The notes beneath the pieces are model-generated. The model did no database searches. It was not told the DNA's origin and was given only the letters and a program-made list of their open reading frames with translations. Made by a program: the position numbers and the translations under genes. A stretch of 64,000 nucleotides of DNA from Zoroaster sp. YZ-2022 (taxonomy: Eukaryota > Echinodermata > Asteroidea > Forcipulatida > Zoroasteridae). The DNA lies in contig CM055816.1 of the NCBI GenBank assembly GCA_029582265.1, positions 21,199,843 to 21,263,842 on the forward strand, read 5' to 3'. Positions 10,930 through 23,869 of the stretch are shown one piece after another. How positions within the stretch are numbered: the stretch's first letter is position 1; every line of letters starts with the position of its first letter.

Positions 10930-12330
10930 AACGACCATACTAAATTGGCATTCATGTCACATGTTTACTTTCAATTCTCAGGCCCGGGTATGAAAGTTTA
11001 GGACAGATTCATTATATGCAATGTGGAAGGGATGGATTAACAATTATTTGTAAAATGTTAGCAAAACGGTTTCTCTTTGCATCATTTTTATTTAAATTTT
11101 GTTTAATACATTCATAGTTATCATCAACTTTAGGGAAAAAACGTTTTGGAAATAATATCTTTCTTAAAAATAGCAGTTCCTCAGACTAACCAGTTTATTG
11201 TGAAGATTGATACCATCATCATCTTTATACCAACTAAGTTGTACATTAACATTCATAGGTATTTTTTTTTTTAATATCAGTTCTATAACCTACCTTTAAG
11301 ACACAAATATTAAATTCAACAAAACTTATTTTAGGCCTACTCTGTGTTTTGTGTCTTCATTATTATTTTTCATTATAATTTACTTGTATATTACATGCTG
11401 TATATCTTCTTCAGTTAGGGTCCTTCGTTTTTCAACGTAATACAAATAAATTGCCCGACTCTATTTACTCCATGTTCAATATTGTTGTTAAGTGTACATG
11501 ACTATTTACCAGGCAATTTGACGACTAACATTAATCATTTCCTCCAACCACTCTTACTCAAAGAAATTGACCATGAAGGTCCCCAAGTTGTGGAATTCTG
11601 TGGAAATCTTTTACAAATATTCAATATTTTAAACATAAACATAAACTAAAGACTCGATTACTAAGAAAGTATTTATAATATGAATAAGATTCTTTGTTAA
11701 TATGGGTAACATTGTCTTACTTACCGGTATCTTGTGTACATGTCCTTATGGGAGTTTAACGTTTACTGTGCCCATAACATTATGAATATAGGGTCCCTGC
11801 TCGAACAAGCTTCATGCACATTCATAATTATATTAATCTATTATTAAATGTTTCATATGTTTACAATTATAATTTTATTGTCCCCTTAAGTGTGGAGAAA
11901 ATAAAGAAAGCATTTAAAATGCATATAACATGAATCCATTATTATATATTAGTTGGAATCAAAACTGCAAAATGACGGATTACAATTAAAACATAACACA
12001 AACACAATAATACAAAAAAACAAATACAATTCATTTACATAAAATAAATCTATAATTAAAAAAGGACAGAACAGATCCTTCTACAAAACACTGCATGACA
12101 GTCAATATCTTTCTTCGTGGATTTTTTTTCGTAGACAAATAGAACTTCATCCACGAATGGGAAATGTTGGTTTCCTAATGCACTTCTCTATTGGAATCAA
12201 AATGAGGCTGTTGTCTTAAACAATGTGGTGCCTTGCAAACTCATAGTGATTTATGATTAGCTGTCAGGTTACCAGACAAATATGGCCTCAATGTGATGAG
12301 GATCTAATAAAGCATGTATAACATGACTTC
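10930..12330. other. No gene seen
   Basis: AT-rich intergenic DNA. I see no exon-like codon structure, tRNA or repeat with a partner in the window. Confidence 0.5.
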
Positions 12331-12333
12331 CAG

Positions 12334-12850
12334 GCAGGCAATAATTGCTTTAAATTAAGAACAATAAAGTCATGGCAAATTGGCCATGCATGTCTAGTTT
12401 ACTTACACGAGGTCGATGTCAACTATACTATCCTCATACTGTCCATTTTGATGGAAATTGCCTATGCTCCTAGGAGGACGAAATTCAAGGCCTGTGAGGT
12501 GATCAGACAGTGTTAAATTAGATCGGTAAAACACCACAAGATTTACATATGTAATATTATATATGTGGCAGGCCTCTGTTCCTAAAACTAAGGTTATTGA
12601 CCATCGGGTTAAGTATGGTCGCCAGCTTGATTCTTTTAAGGACTATGTCAGAATAACTGATATGATGGGCCTTATCACTAACCATTCTCAAATTCAACAA
12701 GATCTCTTGTCAACCAAATCCTTCCATCCTATAAGGTGTAATAGACCTTTAATTAATAAACCGCAGCCATCTTAGACAGTCTCCTTACGATGTGATGGAT
12801 CCAATCATAACGATATTTATACCACCCGCAGATAGGGAACGTGAATGGAT
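12334..12850 (+). repeat. Dispersed repeat family B, copy 1
   Basis: Aligns in direct orientation with 38533-39105, from AATAATTGCTTTAAATTA to GATAGGGAACGTGA. The match includes TCCTAAAACTAAGGTTATTGAC and CGCCAGCTTGATT. The two copies differ by substitutions and one insertion of about 60 bp. A short open frame overlaps but is broken differently in the other copy, so it is not treated as a gene. Confidence 0.85.
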
Positions 12851-14420
12851 AGTTATTATTCCATTGGGGGTAAAACGATAATGTAACACAGGGGTGTATC
12901 CTGGGCGTCGATAAAGGGGTGGGGTTACAAGGGGGCAAACAAATACCGTATGATAAATTGATGTGCAAAGGGTGCGATTCATCATTTTCATCGTCATACG
13001 AGTAGATTTATACGCTATTACGTGCGTTCTTTCTCCCACGCTGAATCCACCCTTAACTGATGAAACAATAATGTGATAGAGGGCGGGCTATATACCTATC
13101 AGAGACATCGTATTTTGTCTGGGGATAATAATATAGGCTTTCCCGTCCAATGTCAAAACCTTTTTGTTAGTTTTCGTTCAAGAACATTCAAATTCACGCC
13201 GTTTTAGTGATCCAATCAATCCAGGGTTTCTTTTTATATACTGTTGCGTTTAATTTAATTTAATTGATTTCAAAACAATTTTTATTTCGTTCATATCATA
13301 CTGCATTTAGTTAGTTCTATTTCGTTCTATTTAGTTCTATTTCGTTTTTCATGACTTCAACTATGTCATACTGAAATTTAATGTTTCGCATCTTTTCGTG
13401 ATTGATGCAGTCAAATTAACAATCATCGATGTGCAAAGGATTTTGTAGAAGTTCGTTATTTTCGCTTTCGTTAATGGGCAATTAATTCCAACGTGGTAAA
13501 TTTCAGTGAGTTTTTCCATGATTTTTGTTGTTGTGAGTTACGAAAGTCACTAAGGCCTATTTTTTTCGAAACTTCTGCTTTTGTTTCGCTATCTAATATC
13601 TGGATTTTTATTCCTATGTCAATTTATTTTAAAGTAACGAAGAAGAATCTGCTTATCCCTATGGGGTCATCTTGCATAACAGGAATTGCATTCGTTTGTC
13701 GATACTTATTGGTAATATCGGCCTTACAGAGTACGTACATGGGTAGCGAATAAGCGCCGGCCGCACTTTTTTATTACAAAGTAATGAATAAGAAAGTATA
13801 GGCATATACGCTGTGCGTGCGTTGAAGTGACGAATAAGCGACCACGCCTCATTTTTTAAATTTATTTATTAAATTGTTTTGCATAGTGACGAATAAGTTC
13901 AAGCCATTGTTACACATATATAATCAACATTTTAAACAGAGCAAACACAGCAAAGTACCAACCAGGTACTTATTAACACATTAACAAAGCCAAGAAACTA
14001 TCAGCGAAAATGTGTCCGACTTAAAACATGCTGGACGTAAGCCACTTTAAAGGCCGACGTGGCTCGGCCATTTGTACTGGATCTGGACCGTATCCGACGC
14101 CATCAAAGGGTACCATTAAAGCAAATCATTGGTAGCATTTCTAAGGTTTATAGCAGGCATTCAAAGTGACAAATCCGCACCGTGGTGGGGGGGGGGGGGG
14201 GCACATCTCAACCATCACTTTTAAAACGGACCTGGGTCTCCCTACTTTTCAACCAAATTGGTCATGTAGCCTTGAGTGAATGATTTTCCTAAATTATTCA
14301 ATCCAAAAATCTCCAAAATATGCACAAATCTTTCAAAATTAATAAACATTTTCAGAAATTTCCTTCAAATTGTCCAAAATGATTTCTAATTTTATTATAA
14401 TAATAATTTTAAATCCAAAT
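12850..14420. other. No gene seen
   Basis: Non-coding. It includes a G-run at 14188-14200 and a short repeated TTAGTTCTATTTCG near 13310-13340. No feature can be supported. Confidence 0.5.
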
Positions 14421-14424
14421 TAAT

Positions 14425-14520
14425 GTTTCGAAACGTCGAGTTGTACCTCCAGTTCTTTTCAGAACTAATTACTACTCAATTGAAAATTTCACATGGTGTC
14501 ACCGCAATTAGTCTTATCTA
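14425..14520 (+). repeat. Dispersed repeat family C with histone-type stem-loop
   Basis: Contains CGAAACGTCGAGTTGTA followed by AGTTCTTTTCAGAACT at 14451-14466, a perfect 6-bp stem with a 4-base loop of histone-mRNA type in which the outer G-C pair is replaced by A-T. TTACTACTCAA and GGTGTCACCG follow in the same order as in the copies at 33661 and 61616. Confidence 0.65.
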
Positions 14521-14806
14521 ATGTGTAATTTTCATCCACTAAACTGCGATCGTTCTGAAGATATCGATCATTTAGTGACGCACACTCGGTTGAACACTAA
14601 GTCAAAAACGTTAAAATACAAAGGTCCCCAAAAAGCGACATTGACGTTCTTTGCTGTTCTCAGAATTTCAATAAAATAATATTTTTAAATCCAAATCAAT
14701 GTTTCAAACCCAAATGATTTGTTTTATTCAGGTGGAGGTGGGTTGGGTCATGGGGGAGGGTTAGGACAGGGAGATCCGTTTAGGGGTGGTCATTGGAATG
14801 TTGACG

Positions 14807-15178
14807 ATTAATAATAATAATAATAATAATGTATAGATTTATATAGCGCACGTATCCACCAACTAAGTGGCGCTCAAGGCGCATTATATTATTATCCCTG
14901 CTCATAAGGCTCATAAGGCTCATAAGACTCATAAATCATTCCTGAAACCATCTCAGCTCCCTGGGGAGTATACAGCTCAATTGCTGCCATTTCTAGCGCA
15001 TAGAGAGCAAACCATCTCTGCCTTCACAGGTACCCATTTAACCCTGGGTGAGAGAAGCAATTATGGTTATGTCTTGCTCAAGGACACAGGTGTCACGGCT
15101 GGGGCTCGAACCCACACACTGCTGCTGGCAACACCAGAACTTGAGTTCAGTGCGCTAGACCGCTCGGCCACGACAATC
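14807..15178 (-). mobile_element. tRNA-derived SINE, long-body subfamily
   Basis: On the minus strand the head has A box TGGCCGAGCGG (complement of 15160-15170) and B box GGGTTCGAGCCCC (15101-15113), like a tRNA-Leu/Ser. Next comes CTTGAGCAAGACATAACC, then a body of about 190 bp (with four near-identical CTTATGAG steps). The tail is GGTGGATACGTGCGCTATA ending in (ATT)n at 14807-14829. The same subfamily recurs at 19914-20277. Confidence 0.85.
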
Positions 15179-15367
15179 CACTTTACGTGCATTATACAAC
15201 ACACGGGACCTACGGCTTTACGTCCCATCCGAAGGACGAAGCAATTATGGTTAAGTACCTTGCTCAAGGATACAAGTGTCACGACCGGGGCTCGAACCCA
15301 CACCCTGCTGCTGGCAACACCAGAACTTGAGTTCGGTGCGCTAGACCGCTCGGCCACGACACTCCCG
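15179..15367 (-). mobile_element. tRNA-derived SINE, short-body subfamily, 3'-truncated
   Basis: Same head as its neighbour but with the short body (TCCTTCGGATGGGACGTAAA, then CGTGTGTTGTATAATGCACG) found in the full copy at 40243. The tail is missing: the head of the long-body SINE begins where the short one stops. The two therefore lie head-to-tail, as if the later SINE had inserted into the earlier one or they had recombined. Confidence 0.8.
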
Positions 15368-15369
15368 GA

Positions 15370-16030
15370 TAAACCAAATCTACAACAATGGGTAGGAGCT
15401 CAAATCTTCATGAGGTATTGAGGTATATATCCCGTAAAGATTTGACGGGCGTGACCAATACAATTATCCATCGATAGAGGGCAGGCGTTTCACCTGGATC
15501 ACAGTCGTCTCCTGGATCACAGTCGTCTCTGCCTAGGACGGGGAAGGGGGTAGGAAGTCACTTTGTATACCCTGTAGCTAGAGGAAGGGGAAAAGCGCCT
15601 TCCTATTATGCTCGCCAAACCCACCCCGAAACCCCAACAGATCGTGGCCGGAATCCAACACTGGTTTAACACTGCTGGTTCCAAATTGGGGCACGAAGGA
15701 TATAATGATCAGACCATGTGGAAACACGTTGAAACCCCATTGGACTTTTTGAGGTGTGGCAGACATAAGAGGGCGCTTTTCAGAATGGGTAAATCTTGTG
15801 TAACTGCAAGAGTTCACCCAAACTAAACAGCGCCCTCTTTTTGTGAGGAGACGGAGAGGAGGAAAGGGGTGGGCGGGGAGAGAGGAAGTGGAGGAAATGC
15901 CGTGTAATCCAATAAATAAGGGGAAATAAATACCCCAAAAATTAGTAGCTGGGACGTCGGATGCCCCTTGATATTTATTGGGTAACTTAGCATTTGATTC
16001 CCTTCCTCTCCCCACCCCAGAAGTCTCAAC
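15370..16030. other. No gene seen; strand-biased C-rich/G-rich tracts
   Basis: A duplicated TCACAGTCGTCTCCTGGA occurs near 15490-15530. GA-rich sequence (15840-15900) and CT-rich sequence (16005-16150) give long open frames of low complexity on both strands. These are not genes. Confidence 0.5.
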
Positions 16031-17326
16031 TCCCTTCCTCCCGGACTCTACCCATCTAACTCCCCTTCCTTCCCTTTCCCCTCCCCATCCCCTTCCTTCC
16101 AACCCCTCCCCATTCCTCTCCACCCACCTCTTCCTCCTCCCACCCCACCCAACGCCTCTCCATATTCAGCATCAAGTCGAAATTTAGTGAAATGTTATTC
16201 TGGTCCACTAAATTATCGACTTAATACTAGAAATGAAAAAGATTTTTTATTTTAAGTGTCCCTTTGTAATGTTATGTTAGATGTCCCTTCAATAATGTCA
16301 GAGAGAGGTTTAGTTATCTATAGTCTCTGTAAACCTCCTGTCGCCGTTTGTTCTGATCTGTCAGGTCACGTGGTCAAGTTTAGAACACTTCGTTTATACA
16401 GAAACTGAGAAATGAAAGAAAACATTTGTATTCGGTTCCTATCACTCAATTTATTGCACTTGATTCAAACCAGGTTTTTCAACAGTATTAATTTAATTGA
16501 GGCTATCCAACATTTTTGACAATTGAGTACTCAGCATTTTCAAGATAAAAATTGCCAAACACGTCCATTATTCTCCTTTGAAAATTTCTGAAATTGTGGA
16601 TGGCCTCTGACAACTAATTAATAACATCAATGCGTTATGTACAGGCAATTTTCTTTTAATTACAACGATTGTTCTCAAAGATTGATATTCCTTGGTCAAA
16701 GTGAGTTTACCTGGGAAATATATTTCAATTTTGAAATGCTGTTTTAGTTCTGTAATAAGGATTAAATAATGGCAATATGTAAAATTTTAATGAATTTATG
16801 ACATTACGTCATAAATTCATTATTATTTTATAATGGTTTCTCATTTAAAATGACATGTTTAACTTTTTAGTGACCAACATCGCTTGAGCAGGGAATATAT
16901 TAATATCTTTAATGACTTTAATTATAAAATTAAGTAAATAAATTCAAATCCATTGTCAACAAAGACAGCTTAAATTTTGCAGACTGCTTATGTTTTGTTT
17001 TTTCATCAGTCACTTTCCTCGTATGTACACTCACGTGAATCAGAGAACAAAAGAAGGGTCGAAAACACATCAATTGACGGGTGCTTCGCCAAGGACATTT
17101 CAAAGTCTACAGAATTCAACAGATTGTAATTGTTGACAAGAGACTAAGATATATGTAAATTCAACAAATACATTCAAATATTCATTTAAAATATTTCAAT
17201 AAAGTAAGAGATATGCTTAAATAGTTTCACAACATTTTGCCCGAGTCACTGGCTAACAATTACTGGCTAATGGAATGTAAAAGAATGTTTGTATTATTAC
17301 TCTTATTTTGTTTTTGTATATATATG

Positions 17327-17397
<71 letters not shown>

Positions 17398-17463
17398 TTA
17401 AATGTTGCGGTCTATCTTGAAGTAGAGTGCTCAATGCCACATAGACAGAGCGTAATATACTTG

Positions 17464-17670
17464 TAGTAAAACTAGTGGAACGCTGGTAGTTGTAACTCCG
17501 AGTTTCACGCGTTATGCGATCATCAGACAACTGATAGTCACCAAGTGATTACTCCTATATATATATAGGCCTACACGCGCACGTACAGGTTACTCGCTCA
17601 ATGATGCGTGGTAATTACCTATTGTTTGCGGGCCTTGTGTGTAAGCTTGTTTGTTGGCAGTTTGTGGTTT
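17464..17670 (-). repeat. Left inverted arm of PLE 2
   Basis: 207 bp that are the reverse complement of 18546-18750, apart from one extra TA dinucleotide inside the TATATATA block near 17560. Near-identity over 205 bp implies a recent origin or gene conversion. Confidence 0.95.
17484..17543 (-). ncRNA. Type-I hammerhead ribozyme fold, left arm of PLE 2
   Basis: Exact inverted copy of the fold at 18671-18730: CTGATGA on the minus strand at 17526-17520 and GAAA at 17506-17503. Because the arms are inverted, transcripts of either strand carry one sense hammerhead. Confidence 0.6.
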
Positions 17671-17752
17671 GTTGACGCGGTACTGTTCCTCGTCACGTGT
17701 CATCGCTTTTGAAGTTGCAGAGGTAGAACTTGTTTTCATGGCGGCATTTTGA

Positions 17753-18545
17753 TATGAGTTCGGGTCGTTTGTTCAGGAGTATCCTCTTGTCGGCGTTTAC
17801 AGGGACGACGGCTTGGCAGTCTTCAAAAACATCACTGGCAGCAGAGCCGACCGAATCAGGAAGGACATAACAAAGTTATTCAAGGAACTCGGCCTAAGCA
17901 TCACAATCGACGGTAACCTAAAGATCACGAACTTTCTCGACATCACCTTCAATCTGAGCAACGGCAAGCACTACCCCTTCCGGAAACCAAACGACCGACC
18001 CATGTACATCCACAAGCAGTCTAACCACCCGCCTAACATCATCAAGAACCTACCCGCCTCTATCAGCCGACGCATATCGGGCATCTCGCACGATGAAGAC
18101 ATCTTCAAGAAAGCCTCCCCAGCTTACGAGGACGCACTAAGATCCAGCGGATACACGGAAGGCCTCACCTACATCGATAGCCAACCTACTAAGGAAAAAC
18201 GGAACAGGCAGCGCAACGTCATCTCGTTCAACCCTCCATTCAGCAAAAACGTGACAACAAACATTGGCGGTATATTCCTGAAACTCATCGGCAAGCACTT
18301 CCCGAGGAACTCCAAACTGAACAAGATATTCAACAGGAACACGGTCAAGATCAGTTACAGCTGTATGCCCAACATCGCCAGTATCATCAAGGCACACAAC
18401 AAACAAGTATCATCGAACGACAAAGGGACCGACCGTAAGGACTGCAACTGCCGCAAGAAAGACCTATGCCCTATACAAGGAAAGTGCCAGGCCAGCAACA
18501 TCATCTACAATGCCGAAGTTAAGCAACCAAACAACTCTCATCTGT

Positions 18546-18547
<2 letters not shown>
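17753..18547 (+). pseudogene. PLE 2 reverse transcriptase fragment (YRDD to Cys motif)
   Basis: The open frame begins after a TGA at 17750. It reads into LVGVYRDDGLAVFKN, the RT palm motif C with YRDD at 17798-17809. Typical PLE thumb and linker motifs follow: FLDITFNLSNGKHYPFRKPN, YIHKQSNHPPNIIKNLP, NPPFSKNVTTNIG, FNRNTVKISYSCMPN, and the Cys-rich CNCRKKDLCPIQGKC that precedes the GIY-YIG domain in Neptune/Coprina-like elements. RT fingers and motifs A-B are absent upstream, and the GIY-YIG endonuclease is absent downstream. The TAA stop at 18545-18547 is formed where the right inverted arm begins. The coding sequence is GC-richer than its surroundings and shows no frameshift, so the truncated element is young. 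Confidence 0.85.
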
Positions 18548-18925
<378 letters not shown>

Positions 18926-18985
18926 TGAATTTTTGTACTTTTTTATTTTTTATTTTTTATTTTTTTAGTATTTATTATTATTAAT

Positions 18986-19913
18986 TGTTAATAAGACCAT
19001 GTAATAAATAATAAACTAGTGATAGTCCTTTCAAATCGAAAAATCGAATAATTGAATTTATTTATTTTCACAACATACAGCTACAACGCTGCTGCTTTCA
19101 CTGTAATTTCGTTTTGGGAAAAATTACCGTCCGGCTGAACTGGGATTATTTTACCGTTCATATCTATTGTGAATATGCTGGGAGGAAGATGCGATTGGAA
19201 CTACCTACCCAATGTTTGTTTTTATCTATTTTTTTATTATTATTGGACAATTATTTAACCAATTATTGGATATAAAATATATAACAGAAATCAAGTCAGG
19301 CCTAATCCATTAGGTTGAGCTAGGACAATCACCTTAATTAATATTTTGTTGACATGGTCTGTTATTTGTTCACATTTTAGTATTAACCTTTTTCGGTAGT
19401 AAGTAAAATCCACTAAACAAAGCTAAACACACCATTCATATATGATTTAGACCCGTAGACTAGTTTGGAAATAAGGGATGGGATGGCTTAAAGAGATTGT
19501 ATACAACACTATTACTAGTAATATGTCTATAAATGCATCCATACGTTATAAGAATGAAGAGATATTTATACAATAAAATAAATGTGAAAGTTTCAGTTTA
19601 TTCTCGTCGTTAACGAGAAAATAGCGAACACGTTATCAGATTTGTTTGCATGTATTCAAATGTAGAAAATGGATCCATTCCAAAGTTGTAATACATTTCT
19701 CACGTTTTACAGAATCTCAGATGGAATAATTTCTCTAGATGTTTGGTACGAGCAAATAACTTTACATGAAGTAAGTTTTTAGATTATAATTTAGTAATCG
19801 TGTAATCGAGTGATTACCAAAAGGTGTACACTGACATTGCACATTTTTCCAATGGAACTACACAATGATGTTTCAAAGTATCATTAGGTTAAACACCAGA
19901 GCAAGTGCAACAT
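18986..19913. other. Non-coding backbone of duplication copy 1
   Basis: Matches 29233-30126 of copy 2 with substitutions and small indels. No exon-like sequence in either copy. Confidence 0.6.
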
Positions 19914-20277
19914 AATAATAATAATAATAATAATAATGTGTGGATTTATATAGCGCACGTATCCACCAACTAAGTGGTGCTCAAGGCGCATTATATTATT
20001 ATCCCTGCTCATAAGGCTCATAAGGCTCATAAATCATTCGTGAAACCATCTCAGCTCCCTGGGGAGTATACAACTCAATTGCTGCCATTTCTAGCGCATA
20101 TAGAGCCAACCAACTCTGCCTTCACAGGTACCCATTTAACCCCTGGGTGGAGAGAAGCAATTATGATTAAGTGTCTTGCTCAAGGACACAAGTGTCACGG
20201 CCGTGATTCGAACCCACATTATGTTGCTAACACCAGAACTTGAATCCGGTAAGCTAGACCGCTCGGCCACGACACCC
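19914..20277 (-). mobile_element. tRNA-derived SINE, long-body subfamily; empty site in copy 2
   Basis: Same structure as the SINE at 14807-15178: (AAT)n tail at the left, then the complement of GGTGGATACGTGCGCTATA, the long body, and a tRNA-like head ending at GCTCGGCCACGACACCCC. Copy 2 has the unbroken flank GCAACATGTCCGGG at 30120-30133, giving an empty site. The only possible target duplication is CAT, so it is short or lost. Confidence 0.9.
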
Positions 20278-21050
20278 CATGTCCGGGGGGGGGGGGGGGT
20301 GGTCATTCTCAAATACAGATCCCCAGTCTACGGGTCAGTATTTACGATAATAATATGATTACATTTACAAATATTGTGTCATTTTCAGTGCAGTGCATAC
20401 ATTTATAATTACAATTACATTCAGCCAAACTTTAAACACCAAATATATATTTCTATATGACCAAACAAAAAATGCGTACAACTTTTCCAGCGGCCAAGAA
20501 AAGCCAGTGCGGAATTTTACGAAAACAAAAGGCATTCTTGTGTAATCGCTGAAAGGTCGAAGCCTTTTTCATGATTCCTAGCTTTGAAAACTTCATTAAG
20601 TGAACTAACAAGACAAATATCTCAAGTTCAATCAGTGTTATGTATTTCTGATGATATAATGTACCGTGACAGACATAAAATGCTTTCAATTCAGTCAAGA
20701 TAACTTCATATTTAAATTTCCATCTTAATGTCCAAAGTGAACATTAGTAATTTTTTCCCAAATGTTCCAAATGATTCACTAATTCACAGACAAGTCCGGT
20801 GCAGTTATATTTTCCTATTTAGTAAGAAATGTATCAAACTTATTGTTAGTGACATTATAAAACCATTGTTAAACAGTCTATCGTAGGTGCCATTATTTTG
20901 AAGAGCAATGAATCCAGCTGCATCACCAATGCATTCATTCACTTAATTTCTCGTTATCCATATCCAATCTTTATCAATTATATAGCGTTGACTGTTGTTG
21001 TTATCGTACGGTATCTCCATCCCGTACCGATTTCTGGCCAGAGAAATTCA

Positions 21051-21570
21051 GCATACACTGTGCATTTCATTTCCATATATGTACATAACACACATACATT
21101 GTACAGGACACGTACATGTACATGTACATGTACATCTATCCAACGAGTGGTCATTGTATGTATTTACATATATGTACATAACACATATACATTGTACAGG
21201 ACACGTACATGTACATCTATCCAACGAGTGGTCATTGTCTGTATTTACATATATGTACATAACACATATACATTGTACAGGACACGTACATGTACATCTA
21301 TCCAACGAGTGGTCATTGTCTGTATTTACATATATGTACATAACACATATACATTGTACAGGACACGTACATGTACATCTATCCAGCGAGTGGTCATTGT
21401 CTGTATTTACATATATGTACATAACACATATACATTGTACAGGACACGTACGTGTACATCTATCCAACGGGTGGTCATTGTCTGTATTTACATATATGTA
21501 CATAACACATATACATTGTACAGGACACGTACATGTACATCTATCCAACGAGTGGTCATTGTCTGTATTT
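21051..21570. repeat. 81-bp VNTR, six copies
   Basis: The unit contains CATCTATCCAACGAGTGGTC, ACATATATGTACATAACACA and TTGTACAGGACACGTACATG. Starts of CATCTATCC fall at about 21132, 21214, 21295, 21376, 21457 and 21538. Since 81 is divisible by three, long open frames of repeated peptide appear on both strands; these are not evidence of genes. Copy 2 has a single diverged unit at about 30895-30975. Confidence 0.95.
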
Positions 21571-22084
21571 ACATAATTATACATGTACATACAGTGTGTA
21601 TACATATAGATTAATGCACTGTGTGTGTAATGCCTGCAACGCGGAATTCAGATGGGGCAAAATTACGCGACCAAACCGTTCTAATGCGCCTTAGTCAAGG
21701 CTATCAATTATATTGTTAATCTCAAGAGATTTAAGTTTCCGAAATGGTGAAACAGTTTCTTAAATCGTTTAAAAAAGAAAAATTAATATTAAAAAAAACT
21801 TAAAAAAACTGAACTAGCTTCAAAATGAGGTTTTCAAAATTAAAACCAAAATAATAAGTGTTTCCATTTATAATAATAAAAATGGTTGGTACACTCACTG
21901 ACCGTAAGTATTGCAACATCCTCAAAGTTCAGTTTTTTACTGTTCTTGTTCGGAAATTATGTAATACACGATCGATGTAATCGGATTAAATGATCATCTC
22001 ACCTGTTAATTGTAAAGTGCTATTTTGAGCATGTTGCAATACTTTTGGCCAGTGAGTGTATAAATGGATACCCTTTTCAGCTCC

Positions 22085-22243
<159 letters not shown>

Positions 22244-22442
22244 TTGTAAACAAATAATTAGGGTGGAAAACACACCTTTTATGGCCTAAACACAAAATAT
22301 AAGGCCTATAATAACATATGTTTTATTTATTTATAATTATTTGTAATTAACTGATGATGGTAGGCATGATGTGTTTGGTGATTGCGGGTAGACGGGAAAC
22401 ACATATATTTAGGTTTTTGACCGCCAAATAAAGCTACTGTTT

Positions 22443-22448
22443 TTTATT
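22443..22448 (-). terminator. Polyadenylation signal AATAAA for lectin copy 1
   Basis: The complement of TTTATT lies about 40 bp past the stop codon of the FReD frame on the minus strand, a normal distance for a 3' end. Confidence 0.5.
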
Positions 22449-22487
22449 GTTTTTCCAGCATCTTTCCTGTAATGTTAATTGGTGTAC

Positions 22488-23531
22488 TTACATGTCTGTT
22501 TCACGCATTTTCATGCTGGATGCTTTGAGAGGATAGTAGTTGTTGTGCCAGTGATACCACACAATGCCTTTGTCACCCTGATACTTCCCATCCTGGTAAT
22601 AATAACCATTTAAGTGAGAATAGTGACAGTTATAAAACCAGCTATTAAACCACCAGGCTCCTTCATAGGATTGTGCACAATTCCCCCCATACGGATCATT
22701 GTCATTATCCTTTGTTGTGAAGTGCATTACCTTGTGATACCAAAGAGAGTCACCAGCAGTGCTGTTCACATCGTAGTGGCCATAATTCAGTGTGTACTTC
22801 TCACCAGTGATTTGGAAATCAGTGTATTTCGCGAATGCCGTATCGTCACTCCAATCTGTGAGATCTATGCGGAGGTCCCATGTCCCGTGTGATTTACCAG
22901 TGGTCAGACTCACCAAGTTATCATTGCCTAGCCAATGCTCCCCGCTTAGATCACCGAAGCCAGACTTATACTCACTCCAGTCACGATAAAAGTTAATATT
23001 ACCGTCCTCTCTGCGCTGAAACACAATCCATCCGCCGCCGTCAATGTCCATTTAACAATAGACTTTGAGACCGTCGCTGAATCCGTCTGAGTAGATCTTG
23101 TAGACACGACTTGTGCGGTAACCTGCCTCCATTAGTCCTTTACAACTTCTGTAGCGATCAATCTCAGGCAATGAGAAGAGAGGTGTGTCTTCATTTTCAT
23201 CGAAGTACACACTTCCTTGATCTTCAACGAATGATTCAGGATACTCAGCCCTTGTGGAGTTGTTTAACTCACACAGTTTATTGCATTTATAGAAGTTGAA
23301 TGACTTACAGTTCTTATCCATGTTACAGTCTCGTCCGCACATGACGTAATAGGGTACAGTTTTCTTGGCATACGTGAAGTTTTTGAGTGCCCGGTTATCT
23401 GCAGGGAGATATTCGTTTGCAAGCCCAACACATTGACTTCCCAAGCTTACCGCTTGTGATATCAGTGGTACTATAAACACGAACATCATTTTCAAATGGA
23501 GTACACACATCAAGAGTACTTGCTGCGTCAT
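22488..23531 (-). pseudogene. Secreted PAN/apple + fibrinogen-like (FReD) lectin, copy 1, with one in-frame stop
   Basis: The minus-strand frame starts at ATG 23531 (MTQQVLLMC). The upstream ATG at 23570 is out of frame in copy 2, so I reject it. Residues 1-29 form a signal peptide. A PAN/apple-like domain follows (about 34-118, with CGRDCNMDKNCKSFNFYKC and CELNNSTRAEYPESF). The fibrinogen-related domain runs from 129 (SCKGLMEAGYRTS) to the end: WIVFQRREDG, GFGDLSGEHWLGN, LRIDLTDW, the calcium-site region KDNDND, NCAQSYEGAWWF and SHLNG. A TAA at 23054-23052 replaces the Asp codon after KVYC; an ATG follows directly, and the rest is open to TAA at 22490-22488. Such proteins bind carbohydrate or acetyl groups in innate recognition. 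It is either a recent pseudogene, two separate products, or a readthrough case. The region is intronless. Confidence 0.8.
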
Positions 23532-23689
23532 CTTAAATGTATTGTTTGTATATGGGTGAAAACGTTTCAAGATAATTCCAATTAAATAAGTAGAACTATC
23601 AGTTTTTATTCAATCAAGTATTTTAGTATCATCGGTCGACCAACTGTTTGATTGAAACACGACTATACTGCACACGGAGCAATGTAGAA

Positions 23690-23775
23690 ATGTCACACAG
23701 CTTCGACCGATGAGTGTTTATATTGAATGTTTGTGAACCAAAGGATTGTATGCGTAAAGCACTGATTGGTCAAAG
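23690..23775 (-). promoter_or_regulatory. Putative promoter of lectin copy 1
   Basis: On the minus strand a CCAAT-type box (complement of CTGATTGGTC near 23761-23770) lies about 45 bp upstream of a TATA-like AATATAAAC (complement of GTTTATATT near 23716-23724). About 180 bp further is the start ATG. Both boxes are kept in copy 2 (near 32681-32740). No experimental support. Confidence 0.35.
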
Positions 23776-23869
23776 TGAAGTCACTGCTGAATAGTGATTT
23801 ACATGTATCACCTGATTGGTTGACAGAAACCACACTCATGTGAAGCCATATGTAAACAAATAAAATTCG

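Noticed and set aside
14867..15421. 184-codon plus-strand ORF
   Set aside because: It is the antisense of two SINEs; a similar frame appears over each SINE copy.
15578..16187. 181-codon frame and overlapping frames
   Set aside because: Low-complexity GA/CT-rich sequence, not kept in duplication copy 2.
20898..21614. 238- and 185-codon frames over the VNTR on both strands
   Set aside because: They result from the 81-bp period; the single-unit paralogue has no such frame.
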